From Marvinbryantia formatexigens DSM 14469 (GTDB lineage: Bacteria; Bacillota; Clostridia; Lachnospirales; Lachnospiraceae), in contig NZ_CP102268.1 in the NCBI RefSeq assembly GCF_025148285.1, positions 62,001 to 126,000 of the forward strand: DNA of 64,000 bases, written 5' to 3'. Position numbers and translations under genes: made by a program. Below the pieces are notes generated by a model. That model was not told where the DNA came from. It ran no database searches and saw only the letters and a program-made list of their open reading frames with translations. Positions 33,213-42,607 of the stretch are shown here, piece by piece (position 1 is the stretch's first letter; the number at the start of each line of letters is the position of its first letter).

Positions 33213-34868
33213 TCATCCCATCAGATCCGCCGCGAACAGCGCGGCTCCCAGAGCACCGCACAGCTGTGCCTTGTCATTGATGAGCAGCGCAGCCCCCAGC
33301 TTTTCCTCCAGCGTTTTGACGAGCCCCCGGTTTTTGGAGACGCCTCCCGTCATCATATAGGGAGCCTCTCCTCCCACGCGCTTTGCAAGAGCCGCAGTCT
33401 TAACAGCAACCGCCTTGTTCAGACCGTGTACGATATCGTCCGTAGCTTTATTCTGCGCGATCAGGGACACAACCTCTGATTCCGCAAAAACGGTACACAT
33501 GCTGGAGATCGTGATGTCCTCCCTGTAATCAAGTCCTTTAAGACTCAGCTCCTCCAGGCTCATTTCCAGGGTCCGCGCCATCATTTCCAGAAAGCGCCCT
33601 GTTCCCGCGGCGCACTTGTCGTTCATGACGAAATTCACCACGGCGCCGTTTTCATCGACCCGGATGACCTTGCTGTCCTGTCCGCCGATATCGATTACCG
33701 TGCGCACAGACGGGTCGAGATAATGCGCTCCGCGGGCATGGCAGGTGATTTCCGTGATGCTCTTATCGCCGTCCTGAATCGCCGTTCTCCCGTAACCCGT
33801 CGTCACCAGGGCGTCTATATCCTCCCGGACAAGACCCGCGCTCTTCAGCGCCTCCTCCAGCGCCCGCTCCGCGCCGATCGCCGCGCCTGCGCCCGTCGGC
33901 AGAATGATTCCTGTTACAATTTTCCTGTTTTTATCCAGAATGACAACGTCGGTACTGGTAGAGCCGCTGTCAATTCCCGCCACATATCCTTTTCCCATCG
34001 TCTTTTCTTTTCCTTTCTTCAGATCCGGAGCCAGGCTTTCCGCGAATGCTTCCAATCGGGTGGAAAGCTGGCCGCTGCTCTGAATTGTATAATCCGATTC
34101 GATTTTTAAGATTGGTACTGCGGCATGATTTTTTATCTCCGCGTATTCAAAGCTGTAAAAATCGCAGAATTTTACTGTATGATAAATGATTCCCCGCAGG
34201 TCGGGGTCCTGGTAAAGCTGCTTTCGTCCCGTGCTGTCCATCATGCGCATACAGGGAAGCTGATGAAGGAGCTCTCCTGCATACCACTCCATGAGCGCGT
34301 CGAAATCCTCCGTCTCCGGCGGCGTCCCGCTTCCGGCAGAGCGGTTATAAACGCAGGAATCATTTTCCACCGGAAACGGCATGGCTTTCTGCGTCATTTC
34401 AAAAAGCTCCGTTCCCATGCGAGCCCCCAGCACGCTGATGTGGGGTCTCCTCTCCTTCTGCTGCGGCCGGAACGCGCGGCGGAACCTTTCCGCCTGAAAG
34501 GACGTGCCGCGATATTCCCCATAAGCCTTCGCCAGCGCCTTCAGCTGCCGCACCGTCCGCTCCCTGCTGCATTCGCTGTCAGAATGAAGCATATCTATCA
34601 TATAAAGGAAATCCAGCCTGCCGCTGCTCTCCAGCACATCACAGACACTGCGTATGGTATCGCAGCAGTTGACCAGGACGAGTTCCTTTACCTTTCCCTG
34701 CATAACCGCCTCCAGCAGCGCCTTTCCGAATCCGCAGAGGTTTGGATGGGCAATCTGGTCCGCCAGTTCAAAGCCCTGCGGCATTTCATTCATATTGGCG
34801 CACTCCGCGCCGAGCGCCGTCAGCAATTCTATGGGCGTATATTTACAGACATAATATGTCTTGTTCAT
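33213..34868 (-). CDS. Fused dehydratase-like subunit and acyl-CoA dehydratase activase
   Basis: 551-residue fusion. Residues 1-285 resemble the HgdB/BcrB-type 2-hydroxyacyl-CoA dehydratase fold. From Met291 the protein is a complete activase (BadF/HgdC type): GIDSGSTSTDVVIL, DIGGQDSKVI, and the two cysteines Cys419 (NDKCAAGTGRF) and Cys458 (SSMCTVFAESE) that in HgdC dimers hold the bridging [4Fe-4S] cluster. ATP-driven electron transfer to a partner iron-sulfur enzyme is therefore expected. Its start overlaps the partner gene stop as ATGA. The reaction is not known: a dehydratase, or a double-cubane-cluster-type reductase, are both possible. Strict anaerobic metabolism. Confidence 0.87.
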   Translation of the reverse strand: MNKTYYVCKYTPIELLTALGAECANMNEMPQGFELADQIAHPNLCGFGKALLEAVMQGKVKELVLVNCCDTIRSVCDVLESSGRLDFLYMIDMLHSDSECSRERTVRQLKALAKAYGEYRGTSFQAERFRRAFRPQQKERRPHISVLGARMGTELFEMTQKAMPFPVENDSCVYNRSAGSGTPPETEDFDALMEWYAGELLHQLPCMRMMDSTGRKQLYQDPDLRGIIYHTVKFCDFYSFEYAEIKNHAAVPILKIESDYTIQSSGQLSTRLEAFAESLAPDLKKGKEKTMGKGYVAGIDSGSTSTDVVILDKNRKIVTGIILPTGAGAAIGAERALEEALKSAGLVREDIDALVTTGYGRTAIQDGDKSITEITCHARGAHYLDPSVRTVIDIGGQDSKVIRVDENGAVVNFVMNDKCAAGTGRFLEMMARTLEMSLEELSLKGLDYREDITISSMCTVFAESEVVSLIAQNKATDDIVHGLNKAVAVKTAALAKRVGGEAPYMMTGGVSKNRGLVKTLEEKLGAALLINDKAQLCGALGAALFAADLMG

Positions 34869-36145
34869 TTGCTTTTTCCCTCCTCAAGCATTTCCAGAAA
34901 CGCTCCCAGTCTGGTAGCCGTCTGGCCTTCCCCTCCATGACTTCTGTCGCAGCCGTCGCCATCCAGAATCAAAAGAGGAATTCCCGCCTCCTCAAATTTT
35001 TTCTTCGCCAGCTGAGAGCCTCCCAGCGTGTGCTTACAGCCCCAGTGTCCAAACCACACGGCTCCATCCGCGCCCGCCTCCCTTGCATGACGGATTCCTG
35101 CCTCGATCCGGCGCAGTACGCCGCCGTTTAAGCTGTGGTAAACCATCCGTTCAGCCATAGCCTCATAGGGTCTGTCCGGATTAAATTCTCTTCCCTCCAG
35201 ATCAAAGGTCTGGAAAAGCTCGCAGCCGACAATCTGCGCGTTTTCATTTAAAAGAAGCTCTTTTTTCACTGCGTCGGACCAGAAGGGAATCGTGTGCATC
35301 CAGTAAATTCTTTTTCCGTGCGTCTCCGGTGCAGCGCTGATGTCCCGAAGCAGCATTTCCGTATATTTTTCCTCCTCCGGGGTTCCCAGAAGAAGATGAC
35401 TGGTCATACCGCCGTAGAGCGGAGTGACCAGATCCGTGGGAACATACCGGTCCGCCCGTCTGAGCTGACACTGATGTATATTTTCCAGGGTAGCCCTGCT
35501 TCGTTTCAGACGCTCTTTAAGAGCGGATTCACTTATCTTTTTCCCCGTGTTTTCTTCCAGAAAGGCAGCCAGTTCTCTTAGCTGTTCTGCCACGTACCGC
35601 ACGTTTTCCCCGTTCTGCTCGAAGGGAACGTCTATTGCAAAGGCGGGCACGTCGAACAGCTCCGCCAGATACCGGAAGGTAAGAAGATTCGCGTCGCAGA
35701 CAAGATTCGTATATACGATGCATTTCGGTTTCGGCAGAATTCCTCTTTTTGCCGCGCCGATAAAGGTTTTGTGGTAGCTGCAGAGGGTTTCGGAAAGCCC
35801 CTCGTTCTCCGCCTGCTGAAGACAGGCCCTCTCCGCCTGGGAGCCGGAGAGGTAACAGGAAAAGCTTTCCACATTATACGGTCCAAGCCCCACCTCCTGC
35901 AAAAGCTCGCAGGGTGTAAATACGCTCACGATGGCGGATTCCTGCGGTCTTTGAAGCGGCCTCAGCATGGTATCCATCATCAGACGCGCCAGATACTGGT
36001 CTGCCGGCAGAAGCCGCTTATCCGGTGCAAACTGAAAGCGCAGTCTCTGCGCCTGCCAGCCGGTCTTTAAAAGCCATCTGGCTGTCCCCTGATGGCTTTC
36101 ACTTAACTGCTCTACACAGTGTCCAAATGTTTTTACAACTTCCAT
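34865..36145 (-). CDS. 2-hydroxyacyl-CoA dehydratase-like iron-sulfur subunit
   Basis: 426-residue protein of the HgdB/BcrB/DCCP superfamily. Candidate cluster ligands are the cysteines in VFTPCELLQEVG, TNLVCDANLLTFR and GHWGCKHTLGG, in the order and spacing usual for the family. It would receive low-potential electrons from the fused activase encoded directly downstream. A consensus promoter lies about 100 bp upstream. No substrate-specific neighbours such as CoA-transferase or acyl-CoA dehydrogenase are present, which makes a fermentative hydroxyacyl-CoA pathway less certain and a double-cubane-type reductase possible. Confidence 0.85.
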   Translation of the reverse strand: MEVVKTFGHCVEQLSESHQGTARWLLKTGWQAQRLRFQFAPDKRLLPADQYLARLMMDTMLRPLQRPQESAIVSVFTPCELLQEVGLGPYNVESFSCYLSGSQAERACLQQAENEGLSETLCSYHKTFIGAAKRGILPKPKCIVYTNLVCDANLLTFRYLAELFDVPAFAIDVPFEQNGENVRYVAEQLRELAAFLEENTGKKISESALKERLKRSRATLENIHQCQLRRADRYVPTDLVTPLYGGMTSHLLLGTPEEEKYTEMLLRDISAAPETHGKRIYWMHTIPFWSDAVKKELLLNENAQIVGCELFQTFDLEGREFNPDRPYEAMAERMVYHSLNGGVLRRIEAGIRHAREAGADGAVWFGHWGCKHTLGGSQLAKKKFEEAGIPLLILDGDGCDRSHGGEGQTATRLGAFLEMLEEGKSK

Positions 36146-36242
36146 TTCCTGCCTCCTCCTGGCGGAAGGCCTGTATGATATGCCCTCCGCAGGTATCTTT
36201 TTCTCTCATTTCATGACAACAGCCGAAGAAATGCATACCACA

Positions 36243-36271
36243 ATTATACGCAACATTTGTCTTATTGACAA
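36243..36271 (-). promoter_or_regulatory. Promoter of the dehydratase-like pair, with palindrome
   Basis: TTGTCA, 17 bp, TATAAT on the minus strand. The -35 is one arm of TTGTC-N5-GACAA (36257-36271), a candidate repressor site. The transcript would start about 100 bp before the 36145 ATG. Confidence 0.7.
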
Positions 36272-36274
36272 TAA

Positions 36275-36613
36275 TCAGTTTTTCATAAGCTTCTTTTCTT
36301 TTTTCGTCTCCAGGACATGGCGTATCGCCGCCACCGGATGATGAAAGATCATCCGCGGTCCACTGTAGCGCATCACTGCGCGGATTTTCTCGCGCATTTC
36401 CGGCTTATAGCAGTGTACCTTACAGTTGGAGCAGAAGGTTTTTGTCTCCATAAACGGACACTTCTCGCTTCGCTGCCTTGCGTAGGCATCGAGCGCGGCG
36501 CATTCCGGGCAAAGTCCGTTTTTGCTTCCGTGCTGTTTGCGGCAGTAGAGGGCGATCATCTGGGAGACCATTGCTTTTTCCCGCTCCCTTTTTGTCTGTA
36601 CATCCTTTATCAT
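36275..36613 (-). CDS. NOS_P family (nitrous oxide-stimulated promoter) protein
   Basis: 112-residue protein with the pattern of PF11756: REREKAMVSQMIALYCRKQHG, then CPECAALDAYARQRSEKCPF and FCSNCKVHCYKPEMREKIR, ending MRYSGPRMIFHHPVAAIRH. The four to six conserved cysteines suggest metal binding. The family name comes from an Escherichia coli expression observation; a biochemical role is not established. Its ATG overlaps the TGA of the ABC gene upstream (TGATG), so it is the third gene of that operon and may be tied to the transported substrate. Confidence 0.85.
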   Translation of the reverse strand: MIKDVQTKREREKAMVSQMIALYCRKQHGSKNGLCPECAALDAYARQRSEKCPFMETKTFCSNCKVHCYKPEMREKIRAVMRYSGPRMIFHHPVAAIRHVLETKKEKKLMKN

Positions 36614-38283
36614 CAGCTTTTCCTCCCGCCTGCCTTTGACAGCTTCTCCACGGAATACACCTTATCCGCGATCCGCATGGTCGACTGCCGGTGTGATACC
36701 AGCGCCACCGTTCTTCCCGCCTGCTCCTCGCGCAGCGATTTTAAAATCACCGCCTCGTTGAGGCTGTCGAGATTGCTGGTCGGCTCGTCCAGCAGCAGAA
36801 ACGGCGCATCGTGCAGAAATGCCCGCGCAAGCCCCAGGCGCTGCCGCTCGCCGCCGGAGAGCGTATCGCCAAGCTCTCCCACCGGAGTATCGTAGCCCTG
36901 CGGCAGGCTCATAATGAAATCATGGACGGAGGCTTTCCGACATGCCTCCTCTATTTCCGCATCCGTAGCATCCAGCTTTGCGATCCGCAGATTATTTCTG
37001 ATACTGTCATGAAACAGATGCGTCTCCTGCGTGACAAAGCTTTCCATTTCCCGCAGATTCGTCGTATTCATTTCGGAGACCGGCACGCCGGAGAGGCTTA
37101 TGCTGCCCTGCTGCACGTTCCAGAACCGCATAAACAGCTTGAGCAGCGTGGATTTTCCACTTCCGCTCCTGCCGGTAATGCCGATAATGCCAGGCTCCAT
37201 CCGCAGCGATACATCCTCCAGAATCGTCTCTGCGCCATAGGAGAAGGTAACGTGCTCTGCAGACGCCCCGTCAAAGGTAATCTCCGGTTTTCCCGTCACT
37301 TCCTCCACCGCCGGCTCCTCCTCCAGAATATCCAGCACACGGTTCCCCGCCGCAAAAGTATTCTGCAGCGTACTTCCCAGGTTTGCCAGGGCAACCGCCG
37401 GACCAAAGGAGGAAAACAGCGCAATGACCGGTATCAGCACGCCGGAAAAATCCACCTGCCCGCGCTGGTACAGCGCTGCCGCCGCAAAGAGCATCACAAG
37501 GTCCGCCGCCAGAATTACCGTGTTCGTAACCGCCGCGTTTCTGCCAGACGTGCGCTTCAGCCGCTCCTCATCCTTTGCCAGTTCACTGGTTTTCTCATTC
37601 ATTCCCGCCAGACGCGCTTCCCCCTGCCCATACTGAAGCGTCTCGGAAAGCCCCCGCAGGCTGTCCAGCACAAAACTGCTCAGATCGCCCGATTTTGTGC
37701 GGAACCGGATGCCGTCCTCCCCGCTCAGCCGGGAGGTAATGAGCGGAATTACAACACCGACTACCAGATATGCGGCAAGCGCCAGCAGCCCCAGCGCCGG
37801 ATGGAAGGAGCCGATAAACAGGCACATCACGATGGTAAAGAAAAACGCGATCACCACCGGAGAGATTGTATGCGCGTAAAACACCTCCAGCAGCTCGATA
37901 TCCGAGGTAATCACGGAAATCAGATCTCCCTTATCCCTGCCCTCCAGCTTTGCCGGGCAGAGCCTGCGCAGCGCCCGGAACACCTTATCGCGTATCAGCG
38001 CCAGCAGCTTAAACGCGATGTAATGGTTGCACGCCTGCTCCGCATAGCGCAGAACCGCCCGCAGCAGCGCAAATACAAGAACACAGCCGAAAATCACGCC
38101 AACGGAAAGCCCCATATCAAAGCCCAGCACCTCCAGAAACGCATAGCCGCCCAGAATCGTGATAAAAGAGGCGCAGAGATGTCCGATAAGTCCCATCGTC
38201 ACCGCCAGGATCATATAGCCGGTCAGAGGCTTCACCAGACCTATCAGCTTTGTCATAACCGTAAATCCGCTTCTTCTTTTCAT
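36613..38283 (-). CDS. ABC half-transporter, CydC-like
   Basis: 556-residue membrane/ATPase protein started at MKRRSGFTVMTKLI, overlapping the partner stop as TAATG with GGAGG upstream. Membrane domain about residues 10-300. ATPase: Walker A GRSGSGKST, signature LSGGERQRLGLARAFL, Walker B FLLLDEPTSNLD, switch His in VSHRQST. Sequence character and pairing recall the CydDC thiol exporter family, which moves cysteine/glutathione in enterobacteria; no cytochrome bd genes are near, so the substrate is open. It forms a unit with the 38283-40043 gene and the NOS_P gene. Confidence 0.88.
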   Translation of the reverse strand: MKRRSGFTVMTKLIGLVKPLTGYMILAVTMGLIGHLCASFITILGGYAFLEVLGFDMGLSVGVIFGCVLVFALLRAVLRYAEQACNHYIAFKLLALIRDKVFRALRRLCPAKLEGRDKGDLISVITSDIELLEVFYAHTISPVVIAFFFTIVMCLFIGSFHPALGLLALAAYLVVGVVIPLITSRLSGEDGIRFRTKSGDLSSFVLDSLRGLSETLQYGQGEARLAGMNEKTSELAKDEERLKRTSGRNAAVTNTVILAADLVMLFAAAALYQRGQVDFSGVLIPVIALFSSFGPAVALANLGSTLQNTFAAGNRVLDILEEEPAVEEVTGKPEITFDGASAEHVTFSYGAETILEDVSLRMEPGIIGITGRSGSGKSTLLKLFMRFWNVQQGSISLSGVPVSEMNTTNLREMESFVTQETHLFHDSIRNNLRIAKLDATDAEIEEACRKASVHDFIMSLPQGYDTPVGELGDTLSGGERQRLGLARAFLHDAPFLLLDEPTSNLDSLNEAVILKSLREEQAGRTVALVSHRQSTMRIADKVYSVEKLSKAGGRKS

Positions 38284-40043
38284 TACTCTGCCTCCTTCTC
38301 TTCCGTTTTGCCCGCGCACAGGTTCCCGTAATTTTCCAGGCTCTGCTGCGCATTCCACAGCTCTGCATAAACGCCGCCTAAAGCGACCAGCTCCTCATGC
38401 CTGCCGCTCTCCTGCACATCCCCGTGCTCCATCACATAAATCCTGTCGGCGCCTGTCACATTCGCCAGCCGGTGTGAAATCAGAATTACCGTCTTTTCCT
38501 CTGCCAGCGCCCAGATTTCGCGCATAATATCATTTTCGCTCTCCACATCGATATTTGAAGTCGCCTCGTCAAAAATATACACCGGGCTGTCGTGAAGCAG
38601 CGCCCGCGCAAGCGCAAGCCGCTGGCACTGTCCCCCGGAGAGATTGGAAGCGCGCTCATTAAGCTCCGTATCCAGCCCGCGCTCGCTCTTCAGAAAATCC
38701 GCCAGCTTCACACGCGCAAGCACGCTCCAGAGCTCTTCATCGGAAGCGTCCGGCTTTCCCATGCAGAGGTTATCCCGGACCGTTCCCTTAAAAAGATAGC
38801 TCTGATGGCTGATATACGTGATATTTTTCATCAGCTCCGCCTCGCGGATACTGCCCAGCTCTCTGCCGCCAATCCTTACCGTTCCCAGATAGCCTTTATT
38901 TCTGCCCATCAGAATGGAGGCAACGGTAGATTTGCCGCAGCCTCTCTCCCCGACGATGGCGGTAAAGCTGCCCTGCGCAAACTCCATATTCACGCCGTGC
39001 AGAATTTCCCTGTTCTCCTCATAGGAAAAGCACAGATTCCGGCAGGTGATGGTGCATTCTTCCGGAAAATCCTCCGTCCCCGTCTCCTCCTCCGGAAGGT
39101 CCAGCAGGCGGAAAATTTTATCGCTCGCCGCCATACCGTTCATGGCGATGTGGAAAAAGCTGCCAAGCTGTCTCATCGGAATAAAGAAATCCGCCGCCAG
39201 AAGAATAATCAACAGGCAGCCCGCCGGGGACACCGCTCCCGCTCTTAACTGCGTTACCGCCATAATGATTCCCAGCGCCGCCCCGCCGTAGGCAATCAAA
39301 TCCATGATTGTGATAGAATTAAGCTGCATCGTCAGAACCTTCATGGTGATTTTGCGGAATTTTTCGGATTCCCGGTTCATTTCCTCATTTTTATAGCCGT
39401 CCGCCTGGTAAATTTTTAGGGTCGTCAGCCCCTGCAGATTTTCCAGGAATGTGTCGCCGAGCGCCGTATACTGTCCCCAGTATTTTGACAAAAGCTTTTT
39501 CGCCCAGGTCTGCACCGCCGCAATCGCCACCGGAATCAGCGGGACGCAGATAAGCAGAACAACGGCGGAGGGCATGTTTACAAAGCAGAGACACACAAAC
39601 AGCGTCAGCGGCGCAAGCATTGCGTAGAAAAACTGCGGAAGGTATGCTCCGAAATATGTCTCCAGCTGGTCGACGCCCTCCACAGCCACCTGCACGATCT
39701 CCGATGTCCGTATCTGCTCCTGGTAGGAGGCACCCAGGCGCAGCAGCTTCTGATAAATCAGCTCCCGCAGCGTCCGCTTGACTGCCCGCGAGGACAGATA
39801 ACCCATGCGGCTCGCAAAAAGGGTGCAAACAAAGCGCACCGCCAGCGCAAAGACCGCGGCGGCCGCCGTCCGCAGAAAATCTCCCCTGTCCGCATTTTTC
39901 GCAAGCAGCGACGCCAGAAGTCCCGTGATGGCGGACATCAGCACAATATTCGCCGCCAGAGAGCACCACTGCAGCGCCACATTGGCGGCGACATATTTTC
40001 TGCTCTCCGGAACTGTTCCAATCAGCCGTTTGTTTATCATCAT
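38283..40043 (-). CDS. ABC half-transporter, CydD-like
   Basis: 586-residue protein started at MMINKRLIGTVPES; the in-frame extension to a TTG at 40076 has no ribosome site, and the one at the ATG is weak (ACAGG), so the start is uncertain by a few codons. Membrane domain about residues 15-310; ATPase with Walker A GERGCGKST, signature LSGGQCQRLALARALL, Walker B VYIFDEATSNID and H-loop ISHRLA. Partner of the next gene. A consensus promoter with a palindromic spacer and a leader hairpin lie upstream, so this operon is probably regulated. Confidence 0.87.
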   Translation of the reverse strand: MMINKRLIGTVPESRKYVAANVALQWCSLAANIVLMSAITGLLASLLAKNADRGDFLRTAAAAVFALAVRFVCTLFASRMGYLSSRAVKRTLRELIYQKLLRLGASYQEQIRTSEIVQVAVEGVDQLETYFGAYLPQFFYAMLAPLTLFVCLCFVNMPSAVVLLICVPLIPVAIAAVQTWAKKLLSKYWGQYTALGDTFLENLQGLTTLKIYQADGYKNEEMNRESEKFRKITMKVLTMQLNSITIMDLIAYGGAALGIIMAVTQLRAGAVSPAGCLLIILLAADFFIPMRQLGSFFHIAMNGMAASDKIFRLLDLPEEETGTEDFPEECTITCRNLCFSYEENREILHGVNMEFAQGSFTAIVGERGCGKSTVASILMGRNKGYLGTVRIGGRELGSIREAELMKNITYISHQSYLFKGTVRDNLCMGKPDASDEELWSVLARVKLADFLKSERGLDTELNERASNLSGGQCQRLALARALLHDSPVYIFDEATSNIDVESENDIMREIWALAEEKTVILISHRLANVTGADRIYVMEHGDVQESGRHEELVALGGVYAELWNAQQSLENYGNLCAGKTEEKEAE

Positions 40044-40112
40044 AATCCTGTACCCCGTTTCTGTTTTCTTCTGCAAAGCTATTAGTATTACCTAACCGCC
40101 GTGCCTAAAAAT

Positions 40113-40138
40113 GCGGTTACCAGAGAATAAGTAACCGC
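40113..40138 (-). promoter_or_regulatory. Leader hairpin of the CydDC-like operon
   Basis: GCGGTTAC and GTAACCGC, perfect 8-bp arms with a 10-base loop, lie just after the promoter at 40150-40178 on the minus strand and are followed by ATTTTTAGG. The short T-run makes an attenuator possible. Several GGTTA repeats flank it. Confidence 0.45.
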
Positions 40139-40149
40139 TAACCTTCTTT

Positions 40150-40178
40150 AGTATACGCAAATACAATGTATTTGTAAA
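40150..40178 (-). promoter_or_regulatory. Promoter with palindromic spacer, CydDC-like operon
   Basis: TTTACA, 17 bp, TATACT on the minus strand. The spacer contains CAAATAC-N3-GTATTTG (40158-40174), a perfect inverted repeat placed between the -35 and -10, the usual site of a TetR- or MarR-type repressor. Confidence 0.7.
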
Positions 40179-40219
40179 GAGTTTTTTATTACCGCCTGCG
40201 CAGACCACGTTCCCATGCC

Positions 40220-42598
40220 TCAGGCAGCAGGTGTCTGAGGCTGGCGTGCTCTGAAACGTTTCTGCTTCAATTTACCTACCATATCGTAGCACCAGCAGAT
40301 TGCCTTCGTAAACCCGATATCCAGCATGATTGCCATGCAGGTCATCGGAATCAGCAGCAGGCTCTCCCAGCGCATCAGGGAATATACGCTCAGGAAACCG
40401 GGGGCAATCAGTACACCGGCGAGGAAAACGACCGGCAGCACCGTGCACAGCAGCCTGTGAAAATGATTCATCGGCTGGCAGACACGATAGACAACAATCA
40501 TACTGATAACACCGCCGAGCACCAGATTGTATGTGGAGGTCATCATTTCATCCCCGTTCCAGAAGCCCGACATCAGCTGTGTCATGACAATCGTAATGAC
40601 CATCGTAAGCGCTGCCGGCAGCGATATGCGCAGCACCTGACGCAAAAATCCGCGCGACACCGCCTGCTGGTTCTGCTCCAGCGTCAGCAGGAAGCTGGGC
40701 ACGCCGATGGCTGTTCCGCTGATCCAGGAAAGCTGGATTGGAATAAACGGATACGGCTCCTGCAGCAGAATAAAGATTACGCAGAGCAGGATGGAATATA
40801 TGGTCTTGGTGAGATAAAGGGCGCTCACGCGCTCAATATTGCTGATAATGGTACGGCCCTCGCCGACAATATTCACCATAGAGGCAAAGTTGGAATCCAG
40901 CAGGACGATATGTGCCACCTGCTTCGCCGCATCGCTGCCCGCCGCCATTGCGATGCCGCAGTCGGCATCCTTGAGCGCCAGCACATCGTTCACGCCGTCC
41001 CCGACCATTCCGACCACATTTTTATTTGCCTGGAACGCCTTAATGATATTCTGCTTCTGCTCCGGCTTTACTCTTCCGAATACAGTGTATTTCTCCACCT
41101 CCATACAGAGCTCGCCGAATTCTTCCGGCAGGTTGCGCGCGTCAATATAGTGCTCTGCGCCCTCCAGACCGGCTTTTACGGCGATATTGGATACCGTCAC
41201 CGGATTATCTCCGGAAATAACCTTAATCGCCACCTCCTGCTCCTTAAAGTACGCAAAGGTATCGGCGGCCTCCGGACGTATCTGGTCGGAAATAATAATC
41301 AGCGCCAGCGGAGAAACCTCCTTCGCCACGCTCTCCTCTGCATCGATCTTACAGCTTCCCAGCAGCAGCACGCGCAGTCCCTCAGCGGAATACTGATTGA
41401 CCTTCTCCAGCAGCTCCATGTTCTCGCTCTGCAGAAATTCCGGTGCGCCGAGGACAAACGCCCCCTGCCCTTCAAAGGCTGCCGCCCGGTATTTCCGGTC
41501 GGAGGAGAAAGGGATTTTTGCTTCCGTCTTCCATTCCTTCGACTGCGGGAACCGCTTTTTCAGCGCCTCCTGCGTGCTGTTTACATCGTCAAAGATATAG
41601 GAAAACTCGCCCATAATCTTCTCTATGCGCTCCGGCGGCGTGTCGCTTTGCGGAACCACCTCCACGACGTCCAGGTCCCCGGTCGTGATAGTGCCGGTCT
41701 TGTCCAGGCAGAGCACGTTGACGCGCGCCAGCGCCTCAATGGACTCCATTTCCTGCACCAGCGCCTTTTTCCTCGCCAGACGCCCGACGCCAAGTACAAA
41801 CGAGATACTGGTGAGCAGCACCAGCCCCTCCGGAATCATACCGATAACGCCGGCGACCGTATTTACCACCGCGTCTCCCGTCGTGATGCCCTCCACGCTG
41901 CTCTGTGAGAGATACAGCAGGATGCCGACAGGAATCAGCAGGACGCCGTCTATCTTGATAATCTTTTTGATAGTCTCCTGCATCTCGGAGGAAGCGCGCT
42001 TTTTAACACGCGCTTTTTTCGCAAGCGACACCGCATAGTTATCTTCGCCGACATGGAAGACCTTGGCAACGCCGCTTCCTGCCACCAGATAGCTGCCCGA
42101 CATCAGCGTATCTCCCGGCTTCTTTTTTACCGGTTTCGACTCGCCAGTCAGCATGGATTCGTTCACTTCTATGCCATCCGACTCCAGCACCGTACAGTCG
42201 GCGCAGATCTGGTTGCCGTTCTCCACCACGATAATGTCGTCCATCACGACATCCTCCACGGCGACCTTCTGCAGCTCCCCGTCCCGGATGACGTCCGTCT
42301 GCGTGACGGTCATCACCGATATCTTATCAATCAGCTTCTTTACGCGGAACTCCTGCACGATACCGATTGCCGTATTGATAAGAATGATGAACATAAAGGT
42401 CATGTTTTTAAACTGACCGGTACAGGCAACCAGAATCGCCAGGAACAGATTCAGAAAGTTAAAATATGTCAGCGTATGTTCCTTAACGATATCCTTCTTC
42501 GACTTCGAAGCACTGGTATCCGATTTATTGGAACGCCCAAGCGACACACGGTCCTCCACCTCCGCGACGGAGAGCCCGTGATAATTCCATTTATTCAT
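40220..42598 (-). CDS. P-type cation ATPase, CtpE-like
   Basis: 792-residue ion pump. Motifs: actuator MLTGES (residues 149-154), membrane motif IPEGL (255-259), phosphorylation site DKTGTIT (Asp299), and the hinge MVGDGVNDVLALKDADCGIAMA. Membrane helices are at about 45-85, 215-275 and five or six in the last 220 residues. The IPEGL motif and lack of an N-terminal metal-binding domain match the CtpE-type of P-ATPases, for which calcium uptake has been reported in mycobacteria. Its stop lies just upstream of the CydDC-like promoter, and its start 9 bp after the PurF-like gene, so those two are an operon. Confidence 0.88.
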   Translation of the reverse strand: MNKWNYHGLSVAEVEDRVSLGRSNKSDTSASKSKKDIVKEHTLTYFNFLNLFLAILVACTGQFKNMTFMFIILINTAIGIVQEFRVKKLIDKISVMTVTQTDVIRDGELQKVAVEDVVMDDIIVVENGNQICADCTVLESDGIEVNESMLTGESKPVKKKPGDTLMSGSYLVAGSGVAKVFHVGEDNYAVSLAKKARVKKRASSEMQETIKKIIKIDGVLLIPVGILLYLSQSSVEGITTGDAVVNTVAGVIGMIPEGLVLLTSISFVLGVGRLARKKALVQEMESIEALARVNVLCLDKTGTITTGDLDVVEVVPQSDTPPERIEKIMGEFSYIFDDVNSTQEALKKRFPQSKEWKTEAKIPFSSDRKYRAAAFEGQGAFVLGAPEFLQSENMELLEKVNQYSAEGLRVLLLGSCKIDAEESVAKEVSPLALIIISDQIRPEAADTFAYFKEQEVAIKVISGDNPVTVSNIAVKAGLEGAEHYIDARNLPEEFGELCMEVEKYTVFGRVKPEQKQNIIKAFQANKNVVGMVGDGVNDVLALKDADCGIAMAAGSDAAKQVAHIVLLDSNFASMVNIVGEGRTIISNIERVSALYLTKTIYSILLCVIFILLQEPYPFIPIQLSWISGTAIGVPSFLLTLEQNQQAVSRGFLRQVLRISLPAALTMVITIVMTQLMSGFWNGDEMMTSTYNLVLGGVISMIVVYRVCQPMNHFHRLLCTVLPVVFLAGVLIAPGFLSVYSLMRWESLLLIPMTCMAIMLDIGFTKAICWCYDMVGKLKQKRFRARQPQTPAA

Positions 42599-42607
42599 AT
42601 ATAATCC

